Positions 45,501-53,838 of a DNA stretch of 64,000 nt are shown piece by piece. The stretch's first letter is position 1; every line of letters starts with the position of its first letter. The notes beneath the pieces were generated by a model. The model saw only the letters and a program-made list of their open reading frames with translations, was not told where the DNA came from and made no database searches. Made by a program: the position numbers and the translations under genes. Origin of the DNA: Romanomermis culicivorax (taxonomy: Eukaryota > Nematoda > Enoplea > Mermithida > Mermithidae); the NCBI GenBank assembly GCA_963922205.1, contig CAWUHX010000036.1, positions 1,364,001 to 1,428,000 of the forward strand. Reading direction: 5' to 3'.

Positions 45501-48500
45501 AAAAGCCTACTGTAGTTTCTACTGTCTCAACTAGTGATGACAAATCAGATACTACTGATGGAAGAGCATCATAATGGCAGAAGATACTGAAGTTCCTAGT
45601 TATTCCAACAGGGGAATTTCTGATCAAAATCAGTGTTTCACTGATTTAGAGTTTTCTAAAAGGAATATCTTAGATGACAATATTCAAACTAAATGATTGA
45701 TCAAACCTGATTGTGTGATTATACTGATGCTCAGGCATATTACAAGTTCCATAATGCTTCCATATTACTAAGACAACTAGTAATTATGATGATGATGATT
45801 ATGGCTATGATGCTGATAATGATCAGCATGCCAACAATCTTTATCCTTAATTTGTGAGCCCAAATCAGTCAATTGACTCAAAATCAAACTACTTTACTTA
45901 CTCAGGTGTGTAAGCTTTGTTCTATCATACAGAATGAACAGAAACTTAATGAGGAATTGTGAAATCAGATGAATGAAAGTTCTTATAATCGACTTGAACA
46001 GTGATTTAGAAGATCAAGTGATATTCCTAAAAGTTTCGATAAAACTCCAGAAAGGAAATTCGAGCAACCAGTAGATCAAAACACAGATCATAGCGATGCT
46101 ATTCATAAAACAAATTTTCAGAATCAATCAGATTCTAAGAGAGGATTGACTAGTGGGAGTCGATATTCTAATAGACAACTTTTTACTGATACCGAAGATT
46201 CTGCTCGTTGGAGTCAGAGATCAGTCAAAATCCAAAGAGAACTTTCGGACAAAATTGACACAGATCAACTAAGATCTCACAGTGTTAATTTGAAGAGTTC
46301 TGAAATTGAAGGAATGTGAATTAAATCTCAAGATCTACAAAATTTTTAAAAATGGCAAGATAAATGATCGCATCATTGGAGAAATGTTGTACAATCTAGT
46401 AGCAACAGTGATTCTTCTATTGAGAATGATATTACTGTGAAAGAGATTGTTAAGACAATTCAACCAAATGTGTTAGACGACCCTGTAAAAGGAACACAAG
46501 TTCTCAACTTTTTAATTGATCTAGAAAGTGAATTTGACAGAAAAACTTCAGAGAAGACAAAGTTGCATGCTTTACAAAAGCTTCTTGAGGTTATGCAAAA
46601 CAATGGGTTAAAAACACTGACTCTTATGCTATAGCCAAGAAAATTCTCCTGCAAACTATGGCATCAGAATGTGACATTGGCTTGCTGAAAGCTGAGCTTG
46701 CCAATGTAAAAATGATGCCTAATGAATCAGTCATGGACTTTCTCAAAGGACTTAGTACTTATGTTGCTTTGGCTCATGCTGATAAATCAGAAGAGTTTAT
46801 GCAATGTGTCACGATAGATACTTTTATCTATAAGAGCACACTTACTTTCAGAATTCGTCTGAGTTACAAAGCTCATAAGTATAAAACTTGGGAACAGTTG
46901 GCAGTAGGAATCGTATGGGGTCCCTGTCCCCAAAAGAAATACTAAGGATCCCCGGATTTTCGTCCCCATCCCCATCCCTGATCTAAAAAAGTGATCGGGG
47001 ATCGGGGAATTTTTATATGGTTTTTAATACGTCTCAGCACATCATGTTGCCTTGCCTAAAGTAATGCAGCTACGCATCAATTTATGAATATGTATGGGTG
47101 CAAAAAATAGTCTGAGCAAAGGCACCTACATGTATATTATAATATTATGAGCTGGTTGGTTGCTGCCTGCTGGATGGAATAATCAAAGACAAGCATACAA
47201 TATGGCTATGCTTAAATAACATATTGAAGCTGGTCTATTTGGGCAGATTTCGATTGTCCGACGTCTGTTTAGTTTTTTGTATTGGGTAAACTATTGTCTA
47301 CTTTGTATACTAGGTATTGATGTTACTAACATTTGATGCAACTATTCTTCATTCATCCTTAACTGGGGGTGAGGTATAGGAATCCAGACCTTGAGTGACA
47401 TGAATGGAGTTCTAGTAATGCCATCTGTGATGACCTGTTTAGCATGACTATTCTCCTTTTGTCTTAAGGTGGGGGTGAGATATAGGGGGCCAGACCTAAA
47501 ATGGGATGAATGGAGTTCTAGCAATGTCATCTGTGATGACCTGTTTGGCATCAGGATTATGAGGCATAAGGAGTGGTACCTGAGTTTTTCCTGTGAATAA
47601 TCAGACTTTTTTAACTCCTCCGATTTAATCAATTCTCGATCAGTTGAGCTGAAATGTGATTAAAAAGATTCCCTGTTAACAAAATTTCCTGCCATAAGTT
47701 TATTGAAAATTCGCAAAATCTATTAATGGAGGATTTTTGTGCAAAAATGGCAGTTGAATGCCCTTTCAGCCAAAAGTCGCCAATTTTCTCAATGTTAAGG
47801 TTAAAATACTGTATTTTGGCTTTTTTTCTAATTTGACATTTTTCAATGAAATCAGACATGTTATTAATCAACCAATGAATGGTACTCTGGTAATGATACC
47901 TATACTGTAATACATTATACCTCTAGTATATAATATATACGTGTATTATACATGTCTATACTTTATAGCAGGCCTGTAGGCAGGGGGTTAGGGGGCCATG
48001 GCCCCCTGAAATGTTTCAAGTGTTGAAAAAAGGCAAAGGTTTTTCTTTCAAGTTTGCAAAAAAGGCAAACTTGAAAGAAAAACCAAAGGGACCTTTGATT
48101 TCTATTTCAAGTCAAGTCAGAAAGGCCAATTTTACAGTAAATTAAGTGAAAAAATGTGTGCCCCCCAAAAAAAATTTCTGGATTCAGGCTTGCTCTACAG
48201 TATATATCACTCCCCATCTCCATCCCCGAAGGAATGAGCAAAAACTCGTCCCTGCCCTGTCCCTGGAAAAATCTGTCCTCGTATGGTCACTAGTTGGCAG
48301 AAAAGATTCACTATATCAATCAAAAGTACAAATCAGTTATGCAACATTATGGTTCTAATGGTATTCCTATTAACGAGGTTGCGATTCCATGTAATCAAGC
48401 CTTGGATGTCAATGCTATTGTTTCTGCAACAACTACATGGAGGAATAAACCTAAGAAACAGCTAAAGGACAAGCAGCAGAACACTTCAAGTGCTTCTCAT

Positions 48501-51500
48501 TGTGATGATTCTATACACACTAATTTTCAACAGATGATAGCCATCCAGGATTCTAGTGACGTATTGACTGTTTGTGTGCAAATCATGAAGAAAATACTAG
48601 AAATGTCTCAACAACAATGAGATTTTGAAAAGAAAATCTGTCGGGCATTGAACAAGCAGAATGACTGGTCAAAATCAAAATCTTCATGAGTATAATCAAT
48701 ACCAGAATGATGATTACTCAAATCATTACCATGGTAGTCGACCTTGGTGTAATAATCATAAGAGACATGTTCATTCTGCTGCAGAATGCGGATTATAGAT
48801 CCTATAACCAACCTAGTCGAGAATCTGGTCAAAATAATTTTGGTAATCAATAATTCCAATGAGGATTTTCTAGCAGACTTAATCATATGGGAGCTCCCTA
48901 TACTCGAGAGTTTTATAACTCTACTTAAGGCTGTAATTGCATTCCCCCTGTGAGACGATCTTATGAATTTCTGATCCTTCAGATATCGAATAGTATAAAT
49001 TACATCATTGATTTCTGCAGGAAAAAGGTGTAATCTATGGAGTAGTTGGCTTTCCCCATATATGTCACCAAATACCAGAGTACGATTCAACAAAATGATA
49101 GAATCTTTCTGTTTTAGTTATCTGACAAATGGTCTGTGAGTTCGGTTTAGATTAGAGATGCATCGGGTCCAAAATTTTGGAGATATGATGTCCGGCTCCA
49201 GAATTTCAAGAATATAGGGTCCGGGCCCAGTTCCGGGTCAAAAATTCAAAGAATTTCGGGTCTGGATCCGGATCCAACAAAATAATCAGATAATTTCGGG
49301 TCTCATTTCGGGTCGGGGTCCATTATACTTTTTAAAACGCTTATCTGTGCAATATATGTGCATATTTTCACGCAATTAAAACTAGAGATGTATCTGGTCC
49401 AAAATTTTGATAATATCGCATCCAGGTCCGACAAAATGCTCGGGTAATTTCGGGTCTCATTTCGGGTCCAGGTCCCCAATACATCTCTAGATCAAGATAT
49501 TCAAAAATAGCTGGGGTAGGTACCCGTTGCATCACCTTTTAATGGTCCTGTATGTTGACCCTTGCGAAATACCAATCATTTTAACTAACCTCATAGTCAT
49601 CAGTTAGGTGTGATAGGTGAAATTTTATCCTGATGCTGAAAATAAAATTTCCATGTTGAAAGTAGATGGGTACTGTAATCCAGAATTTTTGATATTTGTG
49701 CTGTATCTGATATTGCTCTTTTTGTTGCTGATTTGTTGCTGTACATCTATAAAGTTAAATATTAGGGATTTTCCGGTTAACTGAAACTGAAACCATGAAA
49801 ATTGTCACTTTTTCTGTAACCAAAGCTGTGAAACTCAAAATTGGAAAACTAAAACTGAAACCGAAACCTGGGTTTTGGGGAATTTTAAAGCTTTTTTAGT
49901 TGTCTGCATGCATAGCAGCAGAATTCACTACTCCATGACAAGCAAGTGCGGATTTAGGGGGGGCGGGGGTGCGGCCGCCCCCCCCCCACCCTCAAACTTT
50001 TGAAATAAGGTTTTTTTCTGTATACCTATAGGCAAATTTGAAAAATGTTTGAAAATTTTTTGAATTTTTTGTGGAAAAATACCTAATTTTGAGCATCGCC
50101 CCCCCTCCCCCCGAAGAAATTTCTGGATCCGCTGATGAGAGGATAAAAATAATGCTGATGCAATCAAAACTTCATTCAACAACAGCATTAATCCCCTATG
50201 CACGAAATCTGATTTTTTCTTATTAGAAAAATTCAATGAAATTTTAGTTTAAAAATAGCTTCTCCACTGATTCTCCTGAAGTATGATTTCGTAATGGCTG
50301 AAAGATTATTCTGCATCACTGAATGGTTTTTCTGAAGGCACACTCATAGCTGGTGCGCTTGGGTAACGCCTTGCAAATGTTGTTCGATGCTGTGTACGTT
50401 TTTTTGTTGACATGCCATTATTGAAGTGGATCTTTGTCATGGGATCCCGTTTTCCATTTAGATACATTTCAACTTCTAGTAGAAAGGATATAATCCTCAT
50501 GCGATAATAAATGCTGTATTTCTTACGTAGATGATCAGTCAGAACTGGGCTACGTAACTTTGGAGGTTCTTCACTTGGTTATTCATTGCTTCATAGGCTT
50601 CTTCTTCGTCATCACTGCTGCCCAGTTCAAACTGGGTCCAGTCTTTTGAGGAGCATGGTGTGATGAATCACTTCTTGCTAGAATTATCAATTGGTCTTTG
50701 AAATTCTTGGCAACAGTATCATTAGCCATTTCTCCAAGTCCAAGATTGACAACAATTTTTGTAGACACATTTTTCCTTTGCACCTTGGGTTCATGATCTC
50801 TTCTTCTTGGCTCAATTTTGTTTATGTCTTCCACCGCATGAACTTGTCCATAATGCACTGGTACTGCCACATGTACTGACGATGTTTTTTGGCAAAATTT
50901 GCAGGTAGGTGGTTATTTGCATTTTCCAGAATCGAAATATTCGCAATTTAAACTTTTCATTCTGGACATGATTAGTCTAGGTAAAACTGTAAATAATTTG
51001 TCTTAAAAATGTACAAGATAAGATGATATTTATTGTAACCAACCAAAGAAACACTGGAGAATGGTAAGTGTGACAATATCAATATCTATAAATGTATCAG
51101 TTCAATGACATACACTTTCAAAAAACTTGCCATAGTACAGAAAGTACAGTAAAGCAAATTTAAAAATTGATTTTCCTCAGCATGTAATACATAATTATAA
51201 AATAAAATGTGATAACTGAAACCAAAACCGAACATTCAAAAAACACAAACCAAACACCAAAAATTGAAACTGGTCCGCCCCTATCAGATACAGAGGCTTG
51301 TTTTTATATTATAACAGGTCCTACATTAAATTATGTAAAGTTCGAAAATGGTTCACTTAAATCCGTTCTATCGAGTTTGCATCCTTTCAGTCCCGCGTTC
51401 TCAGTTCCATATGTTTATGTGTGATCACGCTGCTCACACCAATCCAAATAATCACATTACCGACGAGTCGGATATCGAGGAAGATATGGATAGCAGTTCC

Positions 51501-52278
51501 AACCGCGAAAATTTAGCCGCCCCTCCAGGGATAAGTAACCCTGTTGTTGCTGCATTTCGTGGTCATCCGAAGAATCTGAGCGTAAGTTGATACGAATAAC
51601 AGTAATGATCGATTGACAACGTGTCTCCGATGCCGATTTATCCGTCGATTGCTAAACACGTCTCCTTTATCTTCCTTTAATAATATTTTTATCATTTCTA
51701 AGACGCCATTAAACCGTTTGTTTAATCAAATTGAACGCCATATGAATAATGATCTGGACGATCATCATTTGGATTTGGATCCAACTTTGGTAGAAGTGGA
51801 CAGGAGTGCCGAATTAAACGACTTATCTGACGAAATTACTATATTACCTACTTCCAGTTCGTCCGCTGTCAATCGTACGGCAATAGACTTGGATAGACCA
51901 AGCACTAGTTCGGTCAATCAAATGGTAGCTTGTTCACTTGAATGATCTGTTTTTAAAATTGTGATTTTCGTCCACATTTTAATCTTTTTCATTCATAAGT
52001 GCTGTCAGAAATAAGAATGTAAAACTATATCGTCTTACAGGTTTTTTGAGGTCGTTCCATGAATGCTTAATAATGGATCTTGCTTAAGTTTCTGAACTTG
52101 CAAATTAGTTATACAGTTCTTTCCTCTTTAGAACGTTGGAACAAAGAACGGATTGAGCGTTCATAAACGCAGCATTAGTCAAAGCGACTCTAGTGAAGAC
52201 GATTTAATTGAAGGAGAAGATGACAATGAAGAGGAAATCGATAGCGCTATCCGCTTCAGAATTTTGCGAAAACGTTGA
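33313..52278 (+). CDS. RING/B-box/coiled-coil protein, gene 1 (TRIM-like), eight exons
   Basis: Spliced model: 33313-33543, 33766-34142, 34658-34902, 35041-35220, 38502-38696, 51391-51581, 51703-51924, 52132-52278. All introns are GT-AG and all phases agree, giving 1788 nt or 595 aa. Exon 1 is a C3HC4 RING. Exon 2 has a B-box-like zinc site followed by a coiled coil that continues in exon 3. The remaining exons are Ser/Asp/Glu-rich and probably disordered. RING proteins of this form are usually E3 ubiquitin ligases; the substrate is unknown. The 12.7-kb intron 5 joins two parts only by phase and composition, so the gene could instead be two. Confidence 0.65.
33766..34142 (+). CDS. Gene 1 exon 2: B-box-like zinc site and coiled coil
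   Basis: Acceptor TTTTTCAG|GATCTG. The zinc ligands run CANC-x11-CDDC-x4-CSFC-x4-H-x2-H, then a helical region (EINKWREDVSQIGKQIQSMR). Donor GAG|GTAATG in phase 2. Confidence 0.8.
34658..34902 (+). CDS. Gene 1 exon 3: second coiled-coil segment
   Basis: Acceptor TTTTCCTCAG|C, phase 2 to phase 1. It encodes ENHQ/Leu-rich helix (LKNEHQSFLEKQRKLLERQ) typical of the post-B-box coiled coil. Donor TTGG|GTATGA. Confidence 0.7.
35041..35220 (+). CDS. Gene 1 exon 4
   Basis: Acceptor TATATTTTAG|GCCGG, donor CATGTC|GTAAGTTT, 180 nt, phase 1 on both sides and open throughout. Ser/Thr/Arg-rich, probably disordered. Confidence 0.65.
35626..36384. mobile_element. Z-family element in gene 1 intron 4 (759 bp)
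   Basis: Terminal repeats CAGTGTTTTTTTTGTAC and, reverse complemented, CAGTGTTTTTTGTACGA. Perfect 8-bp TSD TTGCAGAG (35618-35625, 36385-36392). No protein is encoded. Other members with their own TSDs are at 43318-44288, 45189-45384 and 59301-59770. Confidence 0.93.
36427..37922. mobile_element. X-family element copy split by a fold-back element
   Basis: Begins CAGGGTTTTTCCCGTACAGTGCGG like the ends at 15952 and 32666. It carries the GGCGCTCCACGCCGG hairpin and is interrupted at 36,779-37,792. It continues CTCACATTTCTCAGTACATTTATTT as in the copy at 13.6 kb. The right terminus is not clear. Confidence 0.6.
36779..37792. mobile_element. Fold-back (MULE-like?) element with GAGCGC minisatellite arms
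   Basis: The left arm (36,779-36,960) has units GGACAATAGAGCGCAGG. The right arm (37,630-37,792) has the complementary units GCGCTCTATTGTCCTGC. The tips are CGTGACCGGACGTTAAAGCG and, complemented, GGTACCGAGACATTAGAGCG. Flanking 9-mers GAATTCGTT and GACTTCGTT match at 8 of 9. The empty site is visible in the X copy near 13,630. The 650-bp centre has no recognised gene. A 9-bp TSD and long inverted arms would suit Mutator-like or fold-back transposons. Confidence 0.75.
38502..38696 (+). CDS. Gene 1 exon 5
   Basis: Acceptor CATATTTTTCAG|CATCG, donor CGACTG|GTGAGA, 195 nt, phase 1 on both sides. Asn/Gln/Ser-rich (NRGNENENMNTNPQQSNPNH). Confidence 0.65.
38697..39356. other. Gene 1 intron 5, first part: nothing recognised
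   Basis: Intronic by the gene model. An open stretch at 38,892-39,060 follows an AG and stays open, but its content does not resemble the neighbouring exons. Confidence 0.4.
39357..39612. mobile_element. MITE of the TACATGTATG-ended group (256 bp)
   Basis: Left end CAGACATGCAGGGC, right end ATGTACATGTATG. Perfect 8-bp TSD TTTTGCAT (39349-39356, 39613-39620). The body has G and C homopolymers, as in 2914-3142. Confidence 0.88.
39613..41097. other. Gene 1 intron 5: no gene or bounded repeat
   Basis: AT-rich sequence. TTTTTCA-AGCCA-TA-ATT is repeated at 39,833-39,905. No coding frame is supported. Confidence 0.4.
41098..41180 (+). repeat. LTR-like fragment (partner at 44522)
   Basis: TGTTGCAGTGTCATTTTCAG and the next 60 bp match 44,522-44,612 (shared TCTTCCACAACTGTTTTAAT, ATAAGCATGTTTC-like). 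A TG start and direct orientation fit a retrotransposon LTR. The right side is cut by GCGCC-rich sequence. Confidence 0.55.
41184..41362. repeat. GCGCCA-rich short repeat, possible MITE
   Basis: ATGCGCCA / TTGCGCC / GTGCGCCATTTTT units recur about seven times in both orientations. Flanking TCCACCGG and TGCACCGG match at 7 of 8 positions, suggesting an insertion into the LTR fragment. Confidence 0.5.
41588..42606 (+). pseudogene. ORF3-like fragment of a second retrotransposon
   Basis: The plus-strand frame begins CQLIAAAAAAQPPPPPSP with Ser/Thr/Pro-rich sequence, then a globular part before and after the 150-bp hAT at 42069. In-frame stops (near 41,815 and 41,946) show decay. The globular part shows the same order and spacing as the distal ORF3 domain of the big element: an IP-then-hydrophobic-Trp stretch, then RQL about 15 residues before AFNQ. 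The assignment is my inference from weak similarity. Confidence 0.4.
42069..42218. mobile_element. Short hAT MITE (150 bp) inside the ORF3-like fragment
   Basis: CAGGGC left end and GGCCCTG right end. TSD ACTGGACA / ACTGGATA (7 of 8) at 42061-42068 and 42219-42226. The body holds complementary G and C runs at 42,178-42,203. Confidence 0.82.
42607..43317. other. Degraded retroelement or intron sequence, no gene
   Basis: A short repeat of CTGGGTACCCGG and ACCCAGGTACCCG at 43,020-43,085 forms an inverted pair. Nothing else is recognisable. Confidence 0.4.
43318..44288. mobile_element. Z-family element (971 bp) with Y-like interior
   Basis: Left end CAGTGTTTTTTTTGTCCGAG, right end ACAAAAAAAGCCCTG. 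TSD ATGCATAT / TTGCATAT (7 of 8) at 43310-43317 and 44289-44296. The interior 43,440-43,900 resembles the reverse complement of the Y repeat (GGCGCTTCGTGCCGG hairpin, GCATTTTGGAAGGTC). It suggests that X, Y and Z share one central module with different termini. Confidence 0.82.
44522..44612 (+). repeat. LTR-like repeat (partner at 41098)
   Basis: A direct repeat of 41,098-41,180 starting TGTTGTAGTGTCATTTTCAG. It lies between the ORF3-like fragment upstream and the gag-like fragment downstream, as expected of an LTR shared by two tandem elements. It may extend to about 44,740, where AATAAAACTCCCAGC could be the polyadenylation region. Confidence 0.5.
44613..45188 (+). other. LTR or leader remainder, no gene
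   Basis: Probably the rest of the LTR and the 5' leader of the gag-bearing relic. No coding domain is visible. Confidence 0.35.
45189..45384. mobile_element. Z-family MITE (196 bp)
   Basis: Left end CACTGTTTTTTTTTGTAC, right end GTACAAAAAAACCATG. TSD GTGCCAGT / GTGCCAAT (7 of 8) at 45181-45188 and 45385-45392. The body has TTTGTACTGGTAC repeats like 59301-59770. Confidence 0.82.
45640..46904 (+). pseudogene. gag fragment of the second retrotransposon, part 1
   Basis: A decayed plus-strand coding region. From 46,437 the residues VKEIVKTIQPNVLDD and QVLNFLIDLESEF, then ASECDIGLLKAELANVK and VTIDTFIYKSTLTFR, align in order with the gag of the big element (NIVKGVLPKILDD, QVLSFLTALEGEF, ASECNLEMLTRELFE, LIINTFIYKSDPIF). 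A frame change near 46,630 and many earlier stops show it is dead. The element at 46905 interrupts it. Confidence 0.72.
47366..47555. repeat. Tandem pair of about 115-bp units
   Basis: GAATGGAGTTCTAG-AATG-CATCTGTGATGACCTGTTT-GCAT occurs twice, each time preceded by GGGGTGAG-TATAGG and CCAGACCT. Confidence 0.75.
47969..48192. mobile_element. MITE of the CAGGCCTGTAGG family (224 bp)
   Basis: Left end CAGGCCTGTAGGCAGG, right end GGATTCAGGCTTG. Flanking CTTTATAG and CTCTACAG match at 6 of 8. The body shares AAATGTTTCAAGTGTTGAAA with 13723-13904 and has a short palindrome of TTTCTTTCAAGTTTGC and its complement. Confidence 0.75.
48293..49110 (+). pseudogene. gag fragment of the second retrotransposon, part 2
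   Basis: The frame resumes at the insertion site with INQKYKSVMQHYG, then INEVAIPCNQALDVNAIVSA. This parallels IERRYRNAFQRYG, INEVGMPSGHDPEIAIVAG in the big gag. At 48,741-48,796 WCNNHKRHVHSAAEC reproduces the variant zinc knuckle spacing C-x2-H-x4-H-x4-C. Stops and frame changes are frequent. No protease or RT was recognised downstream, so the element was truncated. Confidence 0.72.
49154..49495. repeat. TAGAGATG-ended repeat with CGGGTCC motifs
   Basis: Left end TAGAGATGCATCGGGTCCAA, right end CCAATACATCTCTA, with a second internal start TAGAGATGTATCTGGTCC at 49384. The interior repeats AATTTCGGGTC-GGTCC. The ends look like a hAT-type terminal repeat, but I found no TSD. Confidence 0.55.
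49496..49942. other. No gene
   Basis: AT-rich intron sequence with an inner A-rich stretch (AAACTGAAACCG-like repeats at 49,786-49,866). Confidence 0.35.
49943..50134. mobile_element. hAT MITE (192 bp)
   Basis: Left end CAAGTGCGGATTTAGG and right end CTGGATCCGCTG resemble the widespread CAG-GGCGGATCCAG type of hAT terminus. Flanking ATGACAAG and ATGAGAGG match at 6 of 8. G-rich left and C-rich right subterminal blocks are complementary. Confidence 0.72.
50290..50880 (-). pseudogene. Unrecognised decayed gene fragment inside gene 1 intron 5
   Basis: Three minus-strand frames that appear to follow each other through two frameshifts. The first is 50,870 to about 50,640 (VHYGQVHAVEDINKIEPRRR, then IVVNLGLGEMANDTVAKNF). 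The second holds WTQFELGSSDDEEEAYEAMN. The third, to 50,306, holds PPKLRSPVLTDHLRKKYS and MTKIHFNNGMSTKKRTQHRT. The composition is protein-like, with no poly-A or poly-K bias. I do not recognise the protein. It could be a processed pseudogene or a fragment of an unknown transposon gene. Confidence 0.4.
50881..51390. other. Gene 1 intron 5, last part
   Basis: No gene or bounded repeat is visible before the exon 6 acceptor. Confidence 0.4.
51391..51581 (+). CDS. Gene 1 exon 6
   Basis: Acceptor CATCCTTTCAG|TCCC, donor GAGC|GTAAGTTG, phase 1 to phase 0. Acidic Ser-rich content (DESDIEEDMDSSSNRENLAA). An alternative acceptor at 51404 would need a phase-0 partner. Confidence 0.55.
51703..51924 (+). 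CDS. Gene 1 exon 7
   Basis: Acceptor CATTTCTAAG|ACGCC, donor CAAATG|GTAGCT, 222 nt, phase 0 on both sides. Acidic (NNDLDDHHLDLDPTLVEVDR), then Ser/Thr-rich. Confidence 0.65.
52132..52278 (+). CDS. Gene 1 exon 8 (terminal)
   Basis: Acceptor TTTCCTCTTTAG|AACG, phase 0, ending CGAAAACGTTGA. Highly acidic then basic (DDLIEGEDDNEEEIDSAIRF). No canonical AATAAA was seen close downstream. Confidence 0.65.
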   Translation, partial: NVGTKNGLSVHKRSISQSDSSEDDLIEGEDDNEEEIDSAIRFRILRKR

Positions 52279-53616
52279 ATGCCTTCCTGAAATCGATGTT
52301 ATCAAAAAAAGATTTTAATTCATTGGTATTTTCTACCTTTCTACTTTTTATATCTGTAATATCAATATCTATGCCAAGTGATCAGTCATTTTCAATCGAA
52401 AGTTTATGTTGCAGTAGAATTTCAATGTTTTTGATTATCGTTTTGTTATGACTGGTCATGAACAAACTCAAAAAAGTAATAGTAATCTTTATGTTTTCTT
52501 AAAAAATGAGTTAATGTTTCGAATTTCAAAATCAGTCCCAATTTCGTGAAAATTATTAATTGTATATTTAATGTGATCCTACTTGATATCATCTCATACA
52601 CAGCCATACACCGCTCTGGAGTGAGTCCGTGCCCTTTTTTGATCGAGGGGTCAGCTCATGCTGTTCATTTGTGGAAGGGGGTCAATGTGATTAGAGAAGG
52701 CGAATTTCAGCTCCAAAAATTGTGAATAATGTCTCGAAAATTCGTGTTCAATCCTCAAAAGGTCTATAAAATAACCCCTTTGTGGGGCAAAGCGCCAAAA
52801 AATTGATGTATCTCACTTTCCAGTCAAAAGTGATCGTTTTCAGCGCAAAATTTCGATATTTTTTCTATACTAAAGCCTGATAAAGGATGGGAGTTCGAAA
52901 AACTACCTTGCCCTGTCCTCTATTCTAGTAAGAGTCTCGGATATCATGGTATGTGACCCTTGACTATGGGAACCATTTTCGTAGCACTTCACGCCCCTAG
53001 TTACATGTATGATTTTGACTGTTTTGTATGTGTCTATTGTAATCACTTATATAGGAAACAGTTTTCGATGTTCGGTTTCGGTACATCGAATCTGAAAGTT
53101 TCTCGGATATTTATTTGCTAACCATTTTCACACGCATCTTTGTATTTTTTTCGTTGAGATATTAATTACGTGTTTAAATTTTATTCTGGACGTTTTTGAA
53201 TACCCATATAGGATAGTTGAAATAATGTTCAATGATGCATTGAACTGCAGTATTTTGAATTTTTATAATGCATGCCATAAGTTTTAATAGTTCTCCGCAG
53301 GTTGACAGTCTAAGAAAAAAGGAGAGAAATCATTGAAATTCACGTCAAAACATTATTTCAACATCCAAATGTTCATATTTTTCCTACTCAACGACTGCTA
53401 TGTATTTCTAGGAATTTTTCAAATTTTTATTCGCTTAAAATAAATGGTTTTTCCCATCAAGTGTAGATATTCCAGCTTTCTGTCGTTTCGCTCTACGATA
53501 CTGGCTTCTTGAACTTCGTTTTTCGCTGTCTTTCCGAAGTATTTCTAAGTTTTTCAGGTTTTATATTCAACTTTACGAAGTACCCGCTTTTATCCGATTT
53601 TATTCGCGCCGCAGGA
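52279..53616. other. Intergenic region between the paralogues
   Basis: No coding frame. A degraded MITE-like end (CCCTAGTTACATGTATG) lies at about 53,005 without a visible partner. A GCCGCAG just before the gene 2 start codon may be a 5'UTR acceptor. Confidence 0.4.
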
Positions 53617-53838
53617 ATGTGTGACGTTGAAAATGATCTGGCCAAATTGGTCGAATGTCCCGTGTGCCTAGACTTCTTCGATAGACCAAAGATGTTATGG
53701 TGCGCCCACGCCTTATGCCAAAAGTGTATAAGCCGCATGGTGGCTTCCAACGGTAACAACTACCACATGTTTTGTCCGCTTTGTCGTAAATACACGCGAA
53801 TTCCCAGACAAGGGCTGCCCCTAGCTTATGCTTTACAG
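53617..53838 (+). CDS. Gene 2 exon 1: RING finger
   Basis: ATG within a GCAGGAATG context, then VECPVCLDFFDRPKMLWCAH, CQKC and CPLC in C3HC4 order, then LPLAYALQ. Donor TTACAG|GTTTGC in phase 0. Confidence 0.82.

Larger units (their letters stand above)
46905..48292. mobile_element. 1.39-kb element inserted in the gag relic
   Basis: The perfect 8-mer GTTGGCAG flanks it at 46897-46904 and 48293-48300, and the gag frame continues on the other side. The ends start TAGGAATCGTATGGGG and, complemented, TAGTGACCATACGAGG, an imperfect terminal repeat. Both ends have CCCCATCCCCATCCC/TCCCCATCTCC pyrimidine blocks. It contains a 224-bp MITE and a tandem pair of 115-bp units, but no transposase. Confidence 0.7.
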
